Part shown: piece after piece, positions 1 through 37,238 of the stretch
How the letters are laid out: each line of letters opens with the position of its first letter
Position numbering within the stretch: position 1 is the stretch's first letter
From: Lophius americanus
Taxonomy: Eukaryota; Chordata; Actinopteri; Lophiiformes; Lophiidae
Direction of reading: 5' to 3'
DNA: 64,000 bases
Assembly (NCBI GenBank): GCA_037951165.1
Contig: JBBDHG010000061.1
Span: 7,933,001 to 7,997,000, forward strand
Notes under the pieces: model-generated
Database searches by the model: none
What the model was told of the DNA's origin: nothing
Seen by the model: the letters and a program-made list of their open reading frames with translations, nothing else
Program-made: the position numbers and the translations under genes

Positions 1-273
1 CAGTTGAGGAGCATCACAGAACAATTAAAATACATTTCTCAAATGTTTATAAGACTAAACAAAACTGCTTTCAGTCATAGAATCATTAGAGACTATTTTG
101 AAGGTAGTTCATCATTCCATTTCAGTGTTTCCCCTACCATTATATTAGGTAGGAGCTACCTAATAGCCCCCCCCAACGATTATAACATTTAAAAAAGCGT
201 GGGAGGGACAATCGATGATGTAGAGAGAAACTTCTCACTCTGTCTTGTAATAAAGTTGTGAACAAAAAGATAC

Positions 274-6335
<6,062 letters not shown>

Positions 6336-6412
6336 ATTTACCTATTGTCTCTAATCTTAACTTGAATTAATTTTTATGGTAAAATACTACTATTTATCTT
6401 TCCATTTATCTT

Positions 6413-6459
6413 ATTTTCATAAGATAAATGGAAATGTATTCCATTTATCTTATGAAAAT
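6413..6459. repeat. perfect 21-bp inverted repeat
   Basis: Arms 6413-6433 and 6439-6459 are exact reverse complements around the loop ATGTA; the arm core is TTTCATAAGATAAATGG. Another copy of the core, CCATTTATCTTA, sits at 6402-6413. AT-rich; it lies between the rab6a promoter and the tail of the LINE. Confidence 0.85.
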
Positions 6460-6515
6460 TCAATTAACAAAAATTTGGAATTTGGAATTTTCATATGTGG
6501 AATGCAGTAGTTAAC

Positions 6516-6551
<36 letters not shown>
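6516..6551 (-). repeat. (ATT)n run forming the LINE 3' tail
   Basis: Twelve AAT units on the plus strand. Read on the minus strand they follow directly after the LINE 3' UTR (ending TTAAATGTATTATT), as expected for the short tandem repeat that ends L2/CR1-like fish LINEs. Confidence 0.75.
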
Positions 6552-6553
<2 letters not shown>

Positions 6554-6679
6554 ATTTAATTTATAATGCAATTCACATTTGGATCAAATCTCAAAGTGCT
6601 ACAAAGTAAAAGCAGATAAAAGCATCAATAAAAAATAAAATAATAACTATATAAAAACCTGACCAAAAAGCAGCAATGT

Positions 6680-9500
6680 TAATTAAAGTTATAGGTTCTG
6701 CTAAAAACGAAAGTTTTAGGTCCTTTTTTAAATGTGTCAGTCGTGTGTGGAGCCCTCAGATGGCCAGCAGGGGCAGCAGAACAGAAGGCCCGATCACCCA
6801 TGGTGCTGAGCTTAGTCCGGGAAGGAGGAGGCGGTATGAGTGGGTAGAAGGGAGGGATTGTGTTGAGGTCAGTGGGGTGAGTAGTTCTTTTAGGTAGGCT
6901 GGTGTGTTGCACTGGTGATTGAATAGAGAGATCTTATAATCAAACTTGGTGGAGATGGGAAGCCAATGAAGGGAATGAAGAACGGGGGTGATGTGTTCGT
7001 GTTTACGCACTCTCATCAGGATCCTTGCAGCACTGTTTTGAACATATTGTAGTCTTTGAAGACTTTTAACAGTGATCCCGATGAGAAGTGCGTTACAGTA
7101 ATCCAGTCTGGAGGAGACAAACGCGTGGACCAGCTTCTCAGTATCACTCAAGGTGAGTGAAGAACGGAGTTTGGAAATATTTCTGAGATGATGAAAGGAG
7201 ATTCTGCAGATGTGTTTGATGTGGGATTGAAAAGTGAGTTGAGGGTCAAATCTTATGCCGAGGTTGGTGACTGATGAAGAGAAGGAAATGTCGTGACCAG
7301 AGAAGGTAATACTGGTTATGGAGGAAGACTGGGTCTGATGTGGGGTGCCAATTAAAATTGCTTCGGTTTTGGAGCGGTTCACCTGGAGAAAGTTGTTTTT
7401 CATCCACACCTTTATCTCCTCCAGACAAGCGCAGAGAGTTGACAGGGGAGATGATGATGACGGTGAGGATGGAGAGGCTGCAGAGGAACATATGTCCGTT
7501 TTTATGTAGATTTGCGTTTCATCAGCGTAGCAATGGAATGAGAGTCCATATCGACTGATGACATGGCCAAGGGGGAGCATGTATAGTATGAAGAGAATGG
7601 GGCCAAGGACTGATCCCTGGGGGACCCCACAGGTGACGGTGTGTGTCCGGGACCTTGAACTTCCAAGGGAAACGTATTCTGTTCTGTTGGTGAAGTAGGA
7701 TTGAAACCAGTTTAGGGCGGTGGCAGTGAGTCCAGTGGTGTGATGTAGGCGGTGTAGGAGTATTCCATGGTCAACTTTGTCGAAGGCAGCAGACAAATCA
7801 AGGAGAATCAGGAGGGAAGGTGAACCAGCATCTGCTGCCATCCGTAAGTCATTTGTGACTCTAAGCATGGTTGTTTCTGTGCTGTGGGCGGAGCGGAAAC
7901 CAGACTGAAAGGTTTCAAAGAGGTTGTTTGGTTGAGGTGGTCCTGGAGGTGGGCAGCAACTACTTTTTCCAGAACTTTGGAGAGGAATGGGAGTTTGGAA
8001 ATGGGCCTGTAATTAGCAAAAAGTTCTCGATCGAGAGTAGGTTTTTTTGAGGAGTGGTCTGATTATGGCGGCTTTTAGGGCAGATGGAACAAAGCCGGCC
8101 TGGAGGGATTTGTTTATTACAGCGGTGATCAGGGGACTGATGGAAGAGATGTTATTTTTCACTAGGGCCGTGGGAAAGGGGTCGATGGCAAAGGTGGAGG
8201 ATTTCATTATCCTGATGATAAACTCAACCTCTTGCTGTGAGATTTCTGGGAAGCACTTTAGAGGCTAGAAGATCTCAAACTGTGAGTAAGCAGACTAGAT
8301 AGGTAGAGAGGAGGAGCCAGAAAGGACAGAACGGATTGAGTCAATTTTTGATTTGAAGAAAGCCATTAAATTATTACACTGCTCTTCTGTAATTTCTGTA
8401 AGAGGGAGAGTTTGTGGTTTAAGAAGATGATTGATAGTGGAAAACAGCTGCTTAGACTTTCCAGCACTGGTTTTGATGATGTTGGAGTAGAACAGTGACC
8501 AAGCCTCTTTAAACGACTTTGAGTAGACCTTTTGGTGTTCCTGAAAGGCTAGCTTGTGGACAGTGAGACCTGAAGCCTTGTAACGCCGCTCAAGGACACG
8601 CCCATCTGCCTTCATTTTCCGTAGCTCGCTGGTGAACCAGGTGGCTGAGCATGAGAAAGTGACTGTTCTAGTTTTTAAAGGGGCATGACGATCCAGGATG
8701 CTACTCAGGGAGTTATTGTAGAAATCTACTGAGTCATCGGCTGATACAAAGTTTGCAGAAAGAAGATGCTGGAGGTCGACTCTCATGTTTTCTGGGTTGA
8801 TGTTTTTCAAATTCCTGAAGTAGATTTGACGTTTGGACTTAGTGAGGGGGGACACATGTGACAATTCCATGGAGACGGCCTTGTGGTCGGACCCACCCAG
8901 ATCGTACACAAGAAGATTGCTGAGAGGAGCAGAGACAGTGATGACTAGATCCAGAGTGTGCCCCATGGTGTGGGTGGGGACATCAACAAATTGCCTGAGA
9001 TTAAAACAATCCAGCAGTTGGAGAAATTCGGAAGCAAAACGACATGCAGGGGAGTCGACATGAATGTTCATATCTCCAAGTACTATAATATTGTCAGAGG
9101 TTGTGTAAAATGTCGACAAAAGGTTGTACATCTCAGAGATGAAGGCTGGGTTTGGTTTGGGTGGGCGGTAGATTAGAAGTATGGTCATGGAGAAAGGGGG
9201 TTTACAATAAATGCCAGGCATTTAATTGCCTGTCTCCTCTGGCAAAGGCAGAGGAGACAAGTCCAAATCACTGCGGTAGATGACAGACAGACCACCACCA
9301 CGACCAGCGCTGCGGGCTTTCTGGAGGTAAGAGTAACCGGCGGGACAGGTCTCATTCAGGACAGAAAAATCATCTGGTTGTTGCCAGGTTTCTGTAAGGC
9401 ACATAACGTCCAGACATTTCTCCAGGATGTGGTCATGTATGAGGCATGATTTGTTTGTGATAGATTGTGTATTAAAGAGTTCAATTTTAATACTAGATGG
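6680..9500 (-). pseudogene. LINE ORF2 endonuclease-reverse transcriptase, inactivated
   Basis: The coding remnant of the LINE. The endonuclease starts near 9500 (LFNTQSITNKS, then LTETW near 9395) and runs to about 8800 (SDHKAV). The reverse transcriptase core lies at 8200-6900. Damage seen: an in-frame TAA at 9222-9224, two in-frame TAG codons near 8310 and 8264 (frame kept), frameshifts near 8045 (an A-run) and 7925, and another near 6850 before GDRAFCSAAP. The catalytic YADD box reads YADE (near 7530), a loss of the second aspartate. It cannot encode an active enzyme. Confidence 0.85.
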
Positions 9501-9554
9501 AGCATTGAGTCTCTGTATTGGCCGAAGAGACTCACTGCTTTCTAACCGGCACAG

Positions 9555-9596
9555 GTTGTCTAACCTGTACAGGTTAACCTGTACAGGTTAGACAAC
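9555..9596. repeat. 42-bp perfect palindrome
   Basis: Bases 9555-9575 are the exact reverse complement of 9576-9596 with no spacer. It is built from two copies of the smaller palindrome CCTGTACAGG. Further partial copies (CTAACCGGCACAGG, CTAACCTGCACAG) flank it. It lies in or beside the 5' end of the LINE. Confidence 0.9.
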
Positions 9597-9831
9597 TCCA
9601 CGTTTTCTAACCTGCACAGTGACTAACTTTATGGAGGAAAACTCCAGTGCCACTAGTGGGAAGAGCGACAGCATTCTGATGATGTGTCTGAGATAGACGG
9701 TGCGCATGTCAGACCAAAAGGACGGAATGGAGTCATCGGAGCGGGAGTAAACAAACTTAGAACGGCAACTTCTGTGAATGTAACGGGGCCGGCGTAGGAG
9801 TCCAAGTTTTTTAATAATTGATTGTTAGTTG

Positions 9832-9858
9832 ATATATATATATATATATATATATATG
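9832..9858. repeat. (AT)n microsatellite between short direct repeats
   Basis: About 13 AT units. They are flanked on both sides by GATTGTTAGTTGA-like sequence (9819-9832 and 9860-9875), suggesting expansion inside a short duplicated segment. Confidence 0.8.
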
Positions 9859-9976
9859 ATTGATTGTTAGTTGAATAATTGATGGGGAACATGGCTGTGT
9901 TTGAAAACAAAAGTAAAAGATGTAGAAGGGATCGTTTTAGTCTTGCTGTATGAGAAGACTGGAATGGAATCCAAGA

Positions 9977-10012
9977 AGAATGAAGAATGAAGAATGAAGA
10001 ATGAAGAATGAC
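9977..10012. repeat. 7-bp tandem repeat GAATGAA, about 5 copies
   Basis: Consecutive GAATGAA units, short and uninterrupted; no gene context. Confidence 0.8.
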
Positions 10013-10084
10013 CTCTAACTATTCTGAATGACATATTATTTAAATTGTCTTGATTAGACAGACATTTAACACTTCTGTTTGCAG

Positions 10085-10275
10085 TACCCCAAGTTGTCTT
10101 GTGTTTTTTCTATTTCTAAAAAAATAACAATAATTATATAATTCCTATTTATATTTATTTTTTTCATTCACTTATCTTTAAGTTGAGGTTTCTATTTTGT
10201 CCATTGTGCATTTTGGATGCTTTCTCTACTCTTGTGCTGCTGCAACACTATAATTTCGTACCGGGATAAGTAAGT
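10085..10275 (+). mobile_element. probable LINE 3' UTR remnant
   Basis: T-rich sequence ending GCTGCTGCAACACTATAATTT then CGTACCGGGATAAGTAAG. This resembles the common end of fish LINEs (TGCTGTAACACTGAAATTTCCC then GGGATTAATAAAG). Weak match, assigned by eye. Confidence 0.4.
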
Positions 10276-10493
10276 AACTTTAAGGAGATCACATGAAATA
10301 TCCTAAATATGTTAAGTAATTAGAAATAGTTCAGAAACTCATCAATTTGGGGGAAATTTACGATCTATGTCTCAGATCGTTGTACGGTTAATCATTGGAC
10401 ATTATTGACACTAGAACCTAATCTCTTGCTTTAGATCACATTTATTAAACACATATAATCTACATATGTCGATTATATATTAAGGCGACAGTG

Positions 10494-10761
10494 GCTCATT
10501 TGGATAGGGCAGTTGTCCACTCTGAAGGTATACATGTCAAACTGAACTAAACCCCAAACTGCTCTTAAAGGCGGTTCCATTAATGGTGTGCATGATGGTG
10601 CTAATGGTTTCTGCTCCTGATGAGCAGCTAACACCTTGCTTCTGTCATCACTGTATGAAAGAATATATGTGTGAATGGATGGATGCTGGCTTGTGTTATG
10701 AAGCGCTCCGGGTCGAGAAGACTAGAAAAGCACTAAATAAATACAGTCTATTTACCATTTA
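10494..10761 (+). mobile_element. tRNA-derived SINE, degraded
   Basis: Head GGCGACAGTGGCTCATTTGG resembles a tRNA A-box region. The body contains TTGCTTCTGTCATCACTGTATG. The 3' part (GAAGCGCTCCGGGTCGAGAA, then AAATACAGTCTATTTACCA) is the tail of a widespread teleost SINE. No intact B box, so an old copy. Confidence 0.7.
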
Positions 10762-13213
10762 CATGTATGACACCTCCATACATACATATAGATACAACAC
10801 TTACATTGCCTTTAAGGCAAATAAATAAATACACTTTCTCAAGCATAAACAAACATCAAATGTTATAGGAAATTTAATTATAGCAATACTTCAACACTTC
10901 ACAAAATTCCATGTGCAGTTGAAAAAAAAAATAGTTACAGCACATAAAGTAACAAGTAAATAACTCAAATTAGAAAAATATCCCAAAGATTGGAGATGAC
11001 TTCAAACTATGCTTGAGGGATATCAGTCAGTCTAATGGCCCCTGTGGATTGAAATGTATGTCTCCACACACTAGAGGGCGTAGTACCACTTGTCTTAATG
11101 CCGATATCGGTCCTCACCTTTATTAATCTCAATAAATGAGAGAACAGAGTCTGATTGTGGTCAATACTGATATTGGAATTGTATTAAACTATTCTGTTAG
11201 TATTGATTTTTGTAATTGGATGAGATTTCAACATGAAATACCAACATATTAAAATGCATGCCCAGTTTTTGGAAAGCTTGATGTCACTTGCATTGACTAT
11301 TTCGTTTCTTCTCCTTCAACATGGACACAGTCCGATTTTAGAGAAAATTTACCATAGCTATGGTTGGGATTATCTGGTGGGAATTTAACTTTCAAAGCTT
11401 ATAATGACAGGCATATTTAAAAATGGGACCATGATGTAATCGGTTAAGGACCCCCTGTAACTCTTTTTCAATTGCTGCCAAGATTCTTGACAGCTGCTGT
11501 CGAGTTGGTTGTTACTCTACAGCAGGGGTACTCAAATACAAATATTAAAGGTCCACAAATTTTTTTTCAATGACGCAAAAGTCCATTTATTATAGTCAGT
11601 CAAGCCACAAGTCATAATACTGTTATATTCAAACCAAAATGTCCTTTTCCTTCATACAACAACAAAAAATATATACTAAAATAAAATAAATGGCCATTTC
11701 CATTTTGACATAAATTCAAATAAATACTCAAATAAAACAAAACCCTCTAAATAATATTTTGGTAGACAAATATACCAAGATCTCAGGAATCAAAGTTCAA
11801 TAAAAAACTGTTTTGTGTCAAACAGACCCAGTAACATTATATCAGCGCATCGTTGGCATGGAGATGACGGCCCATTTACACGTGCTGACCAAACCGGTTT
11901 ACATGGGACACTTTTTTCCTTTCCGAATTAAACCTTTCCGAATTGCGATGTCGGTCGCCTGTTTACATGACTTGTGATATTTTATGACCCGGTGTTCACA
12001 TGCATCGATTCACCCAATCGGAAACACTTTCAGACATACATAGACGATCCACATTCCCGTTCATAAGGTGGCGTTAATGCTTCGGTGAGTTGGGCGCCGA
12101 TGGCCAACAAGCGCCTTGAAGAAGAATACATAAAGAGGCATTGTGTGGAAGTGACTCTTCGCCCATCTCACCATCCAAATATGTTAAAATATTTCAAAGT
12201 TGCAATGAATGAATCACTCTCCGATGCAGACCGGTACTGTTTTGAAGTAGCCGTATTTAAAATGCGTCGCAGCGCAGAAAAAACTTAGAGGAGCATTAGT
12301 TAATAATTTTAACATCCAAATTATTTTCATTGGATTCCTGCTGTAATGCCTGGTACATATTTGACACCATCCCTTTATTTTATTCATCCTCTGTACAGGC
12401 AATCAACAGTTCCTCTATTTTTGCTGGTTCTTCACAGATATTTTCCCACTCCTTATGTTTCTGAAGATAATGTCTTAGCTGTAAGAATTTGTAAAAGGTG
12501 TCTACTTGTAAACTAATTACTGTGAAAGTTGTTCAAATGATTACATAGTTTGACTTTTGAACATTTCTCTTACATAAATTAATCCTTTGCTTGTTCATTT
12601 ATCCATTTTGTCATAGCAGATGGTTAAAAGTCTGGATTCTTTATTGGATGGCTCAGAAATATATGGTTCAACTCATGGTGCCTCCAGTTGTCCAGTAGTC
12701 CACAGTCAGGTCCAGTGTGGTAAACTTTGGAACTGAGTCACAGCGACACCTGCTGTCGTAACGGGTCAACTACAAATGACCTGTATGTGTGCAAAACTGA
12801 AGACGCTTGTGTACAAGTAGCATTTCTCTCATGCGGTAAAATTGTGCAAAAAGTCACGTGTTTGTGCCAAAAGTCACATGTGGTTTTTCCTTTTGTGCAG
12901 CTGTATGATAGATTTTTTTATTTCTGAAAATGCACACTTGTACTTGTAACTTGTAAGGCTGCAGTTGTCTGTAGCATGTTTTGTGTTACCAAAACAGAAA
13001 ACATTTGTTTGTCAATCATGTTTTTCCTTCGCAAATCACATTTTCTTTTCTCGCGAATAATTCTCTACTTGCACATCCCAGGCGCTTTGCTCGTGAATCA
13101 TCGTTTGTGTGCGGACTTTTGGCAGGAATTTAACTCCATACATATCCTGTTCGCGTCATTGGAGTCTGTCCAGGTGATAATGAACGAGAGGCACAGTACA
13201 CTCTGGACATAAC
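10762..13213. other. intergenic sequence without a recognisable gene
   Basis: No coding exon is supported. At 11524 the sequence CAGGGGTACTCAAATA looks like the outer end of a hAT-type DNA transposon, and 11860-12060 has a dispersed-repeat look. A 67-codon frame starting at 12085 has no recognisable domain and no splice context. Confidence 0.5.
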
Positions 13214-13430
13214 GTCAGTTCATCACAGGACTGACAAATAAACCTTTCGCACTCGCATTCACACCCCCGGGTAACTCAATTCAACTGGATTGAATGTTTT
13301 TGGACCGTGGGAAGAAGGGAACCCACAAATACACTGGGAGAACATACATACTTCACACAGAGAGGTTCCAATTTCAGAGTTGCAATTTAACCCAGATCAT
13401 TTTTGCAGTGAGCAACTGAACTACTTATTG
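13214..13430 (-). repeat. old copy of a widespread teleost interspersed repeat (minus)
   Basis: In reverse it reads like the common fish repeat with GGTTCGAATCC-like, GGAGTTTGCATGTTCTCCC-like and hydrophobic TTTGGACTGTGGG-like segments; visible here as CCGTGGGAAGAAGGGAACCC and ACACTGGGAGAACATACA. Copies of the same family are at 28727-28975 and 48127-48362. Confidence 0.6.
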
Positions 13431-13434
13431 TGCC

Positions 13435-13474
13435 AAGTAGGAGCCCCACGTGTTGCTAGGTGGGGCTCCTACTT
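13435..13474. repeat. GC-rich hairpin, perfect 15-bp arms
   Basis: AAGTAGGAGCCCCAC (13435-13449) and GTGGGGCTCCTACTT (13460-13474) enclose a 10-base loop. It sits at the edge of the neighbouring repeat and is much more GC-rich than its surroundings. Confidence 0.9.
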
Positions 13475-14585
13475 ATTGCCCTCTAAAACTATGCTGTGTA
13501 TGTCATATTTGTTTCACTACTCAGTTAAACAAATAAATTATCCATGTGATAAACAGAAATCACATGTTTCTCCTCATTATAACCTTAACTTGCACAAATG
13601 TGAATTCCATTTATATTAACAATGATGCATGTCTATAAAGCATTACCACCGAGTGTGTTTACACATGGCTGGGCACACCTGAGCCTCTCACACATGTGCC
13701 GTCCAGATCCAAACTCTCTTCTTAGATCAGTGATTCCAGAGCTTCAGCTGATCTGGTTGTGACCCAAGCCTCTCCAGAAACAGAACCCACTAATTTTGTT
13801 GCTCAACACCCTTCCCTGCACATCCTAAGAGCCCTTCTGCATCATTGTCCTTGATAAGGGAAAGACCCCAAGTCAACCCTTCGAAGATGATGATCCAACA
13901 AAATCCTCTTTCTCTCTCCTGTCTCCACCACTCAGTCATTCTCTCTCTCTCTCCCTTTCTCCCTCCCTCACACGCACATGAAGAGGGTTTTTGCTATCTA
14001 TCTTGTTATGTACACACGCACCCAATAAGACATGTGAATTTCGAGAGCACTGTAGAGGTTGTTTTATAAGGGCTTGATTATGAACTAACTCACATAACTG
14101 CTATCTGTTTTTTAGAAACCGTAGACAAAGGAATTTAGGATGTGAAAGTGGCATCAACATTTCTGAAGTACCCCATGCACATCATTCTCCAACAAACAAG
14201 CTGCCGTCTAGAAAAGCAAATAAAGCTTAATGAAAGGAAAGGGCAACGTTAATGAATTAAAATTGTCACCTCGAGCCAAGACTTCATATTGGTATTCTGG
14301 TCTCCCCACTGCATCATTTACTTCACCGAAACCTGACTTTGCTGTCTGAATGGGAAAACCTTGCTTTGACTGACAACTTGGGGTTGTTTCTTTCTCTTGT
14401 TACACACCATTGTCTCATTCATTAAACTACAGTACAAGTATATCAACATATTAATTACGTACCTACATCTACCTGCATATGTGTGTAACGGAGGGAAACC
14501 ATCCCATTTCCAAACCACCTTAATATAAAGCTATAATGAATGCAGCTTTCAATGTCATGGCAAAGTACATTACAGCACTCATCTC
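13475..14585. other. intergenic sequence upstream of the connexin gene
   Basis: CT-rich stretches (13906-13970) and AT-rich unique sequence. No exon, RNA gene or known repeat seen. Confidence 0.5.
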
Positions 14586-14589
14586 TCCT

Positions 14590-15240
14590 GAGGCTGAATT
14601 GGGGCCGCAAAGGAGGAGGGTGAAGTGGACCGATGGAGGAACAGAAAGAGAAGATGAGGAAAGAAAATACAGAAAGGATATGAGGGTTGGTTCGGGGTAA
14701 AATAGGTGCCAGTATAGTAAGATGGAGAACGGGAAGAGAAGGATGGGGGTTGGGGGGAAAAATTGCAGGGACTTGAGACTGGTACAAAGGATTGTGGTGA
14801 AGGTGTTGTAGAATGCACGGTTGGATAACAAATCCCTCTTTTCCATGCAACATCAGGCAGGAACAGACACAGCAGTAAGGTGGGAGGCATTCTTGCAAGC
14901 ATAAGTGAAGCAGTGATTAGGGTAGCAATCCAAGCACATTTACCAGAGGACAGAGGAAGGGAGGGCGAGAGGAGAGGGAGGAGAAAGAGCAGATCTATCA
15001 GAGGAGGAGAAGGAGGAGGGGGGTGTTGCATGCTCAAAGAGAGTGACAGAGATAGAGCGGTTCCATGAGGGAGAAAGAGACAGAGAGAGGGAGAGCGCAA
15101 AGCGGAGATAGATAATGAACACTGAGGTAGTTGGCAAGACTGAGATCTGCACACAGACGAGAGCAAACGAGGGGAAGGAGGAAGAGGGCGGAGGTTGAAG
15201 GAGAGCTGGAGGAAGAGGAAAGAGGGATGCAAGATGATGG
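14590..15240. repeat. long purine-rich tract upstream of the connexin first exon
   Basis: About 650 bases strongly biased to G and A on the plus strand (runs such as GGGAGGGCGAGAGGAGAGGG). It lies 1.1-1.7 kb upstream of the connexin ATG. Such tracts can form triplex DNA and often lie near promoters. The long Ser/Pro/Leu-rich frames on the opposite strand are a result of this bias. Confidence 0.65.
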
Positions 15241-35094
<19,854 letters not shown>

Positions 35095-36380
35095 CAGAGG
35101 CTTCTCTGCCTGGGGGCTCGAGGACCACTTAATGTTTGGAAAAGAGCATTTCCCTGGCCCAGTACAACCAAACATTGGGGCAAAAAAAAATAATTCTCCA
35201 CTGCATCATTATACAGGAGCACAGAGAGACTCTTGATGAAGTTTCATGTCACAAAGTCTTTGACACTTCAAGAGACAAGAATCATCTTCCTTAAAATGCA
35301 ACTGTGTTGCTGTAACAAAGCTTTCACCTGAATCTTACATGATGTAAGTAGAGACCTACTCTGCCTAGGTGACACTAGGTGCCTTTAAAGAACCCAACAG
35401 ATAAAACTGAGCAATTATACTAAAATACTGTAAAGAGTCTCTGATTGAATCATATGAAGTTCTTCATTATTGTACCCCTTGCAGAAAGTCAGAATGAATC
35501 CCTTTTCTTTTCCAATTATGTCTTGCACATGCAAGAGCTTAAGTGGCGCATGCATGCTGTGTATGAGGGAAAAAGCCAATCTGACTACAGTCAGAATATT
35601 GAATGCTAGGGTTATCTCATCTACTGAGAGAAAATAGTGTTGTTTCTCATTGTCCATTTTGTTAAGTGAAGTCACTGGATGGAGTTAGATTTACTTTTCA
35701 ACACTGTGTTATGCACTACAATGCTCCCAATGCTGTATCAGAAACCAATGCCAATAATTACACTTTGTTAAGATAGATGAGAGTTAAATACAGATTTTCG
35801 AGATTTAAACAAATATTTTTTTTTCAAATAAGCGAGATATATTATTGTATTCACAAATATATTAAAATATTTAAGATATCATAACATTTTTTCTCTTATG
35901 CAAATTTGGTGCCATATTTCAAAGTTAGTGTACATAGGGGAGATATTATAATTATACTTAGCCTTTTTCCCATGTGCTATAGATGGACTTCACTTGAATG
36001 GGGGAATATGGGTTTTGGTTGGTAATGATGATTAATCATAAATTGCAAGCTTTAACAATATGTATTAATAATGTGCTCTTTGTTAACTCTCTAATGGAGA
36101 TGAAAAGGGTTTTCCCCTATGGACTTTGAAAAGGCATGTTACTGAAGCATTGATAGAATTTATAGATTATAATATGTAACCTTATGGAGACTGTTTTATT
36201 CATTTGCATCCTGCTCCTGTTTAATGTAATACTTAGCATGCATGAAGATGAAAAATATTAAGAGATATAGAATCCCACTGTGGGAATATTGAAAGTTAAT
36301 ACATGAACGGCTCCAAAACTGCAGCAATAATAACATATAGTATGTGACAAAACTTGTGAATAAATGATTATGCAAACAGT
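35095..36380 (+). other. connexin 3' UTR (inferred)
   Basis: AT-rich, no coding potential. AATAAA at 36359-36364 is followed within 30 bases by a GT-rich stretch (GTGATCTTGGTTGTGCTG), the arrangement of a cleavage and polyadenylation site. That would give a 3' UTR of about 1.3 kb. Confidence 0.45.
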
Positions 36381-36985
36381 GATCTTGGTTGTGCTGTATT
36401 TAAGAAACAAGCAATAATAACTGTACTGCAACCTTTTAATATTATCAGGATGTCCTGAGGTTAGTATTGATTATATTACGGTTCCACATCCACTACTGCC
36501 ATTACAATAACCACTAAAAACTGACTTCCAAATAGATGTTATACATTAAAAATACTTTATTTTGTAGTTTTACATGTAACTGGGTACTTATATACTACGT
36601 TACATCAATGCTTTGCATTCTAGAAGTTAAGTGCTTCATATATTATCTGCAATGTTACCAGAGTAATGATGAGTAAGCAGTATTTAACAAAAATATAAAT
36701 TTTTAAAGTTTGAAATATCAAGAAATATAGGTGTATTTTCAGTATTTAAGTATCTTAAAAAAAAATCTGTATTTGATTTAATGTATTTTATAATAATAAT
36801 AATAATATTTTTTTTCTTTTACTTTGCACCTCTTTTGGTGTGTTACTTTAAGCACACGGTAGGTTTTTATCTCATATAGTCTAAACAGGACAGTATACCA
36901 CAGGTTGCACACATCTGCACTCTCTGCTGCACAGATTCTCACCCAATTTTAATAATTTATGATCCAACGATACGTATGAAATGAT

Positions 36986-37238
36986 ATGTCTCTGTGAGAG
37001 ACATTGGTGCAACAACAACAACAACTTTCCGTAGCTGAATATAGATATTTAGCCATTTAATTTCCACGTCAAAACTCCTGACTAAAATTAAAGTTGTAGC
37101 TCAACGTGACATGTCTCTCTGTGAGAGACATTAGTGCAACAACAACAACAACTTTCCGTAGCTGAATATAGATATTTAGCCATTTAATTTCCACGTCAAA
37201 ACTCCTGACTAAAATAAATGTTTATAGCTCAACGTGAC
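36986..37238. repeat. tandem duplication, two units of about 125 bp
   Basis: Units 36986-37110 and 37111-37238 are nearly identical over their length (for example CAACTTTCCGTAGCTGAATA in both) and differ by a few substitutions and indels. Each begins with an ATGTCTC/GAGACAT foldback; in the second unit the arms are a perfect 9 bp around TGT. Confidence 0.9.

Larger units (their letters stand above)
6516..9640 (-). mobile_element. L2/CR1-like non-LTR retrotransposon (LINE), degenerate
   Basis: A nearly full-length ORF2 region plus 3' tail on the minus strand, between rab6a and the connexin gene and opposite in orientation to the connexin. The order is 5' region (about 9500-9640), endonuclease, linker, reverse transcriptase, C-terminal domain, 3' UTR and (ATT)n tail. 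The protein signatures (LTETW, GDMNIHVD, SDHKAV, DLSAAFDKVDHGILLHRL, GVPQGSVLGP, SRLDYCNAL, LHWLPIS, GDRAFCSAAP) place it in the CR1/L2/Rex1 group of apurinic-endonuclease LINEs. The exact family would need a repeat library. Confidence 0.85.

Noticed and set aside
12085..12288. 67-codon frame beginning MSWAPMANKRLEEEYIKRHC
   Set aside because: No domain or splice context, in a stretch that looks like degraded transposon sequence.
36986..37238. Tandem units as a CRISPR-like or regulatory array
   Set aside because: Only two units of 125 bp, no spacers; an ordinary tandem duplication in a vertebrate genome.
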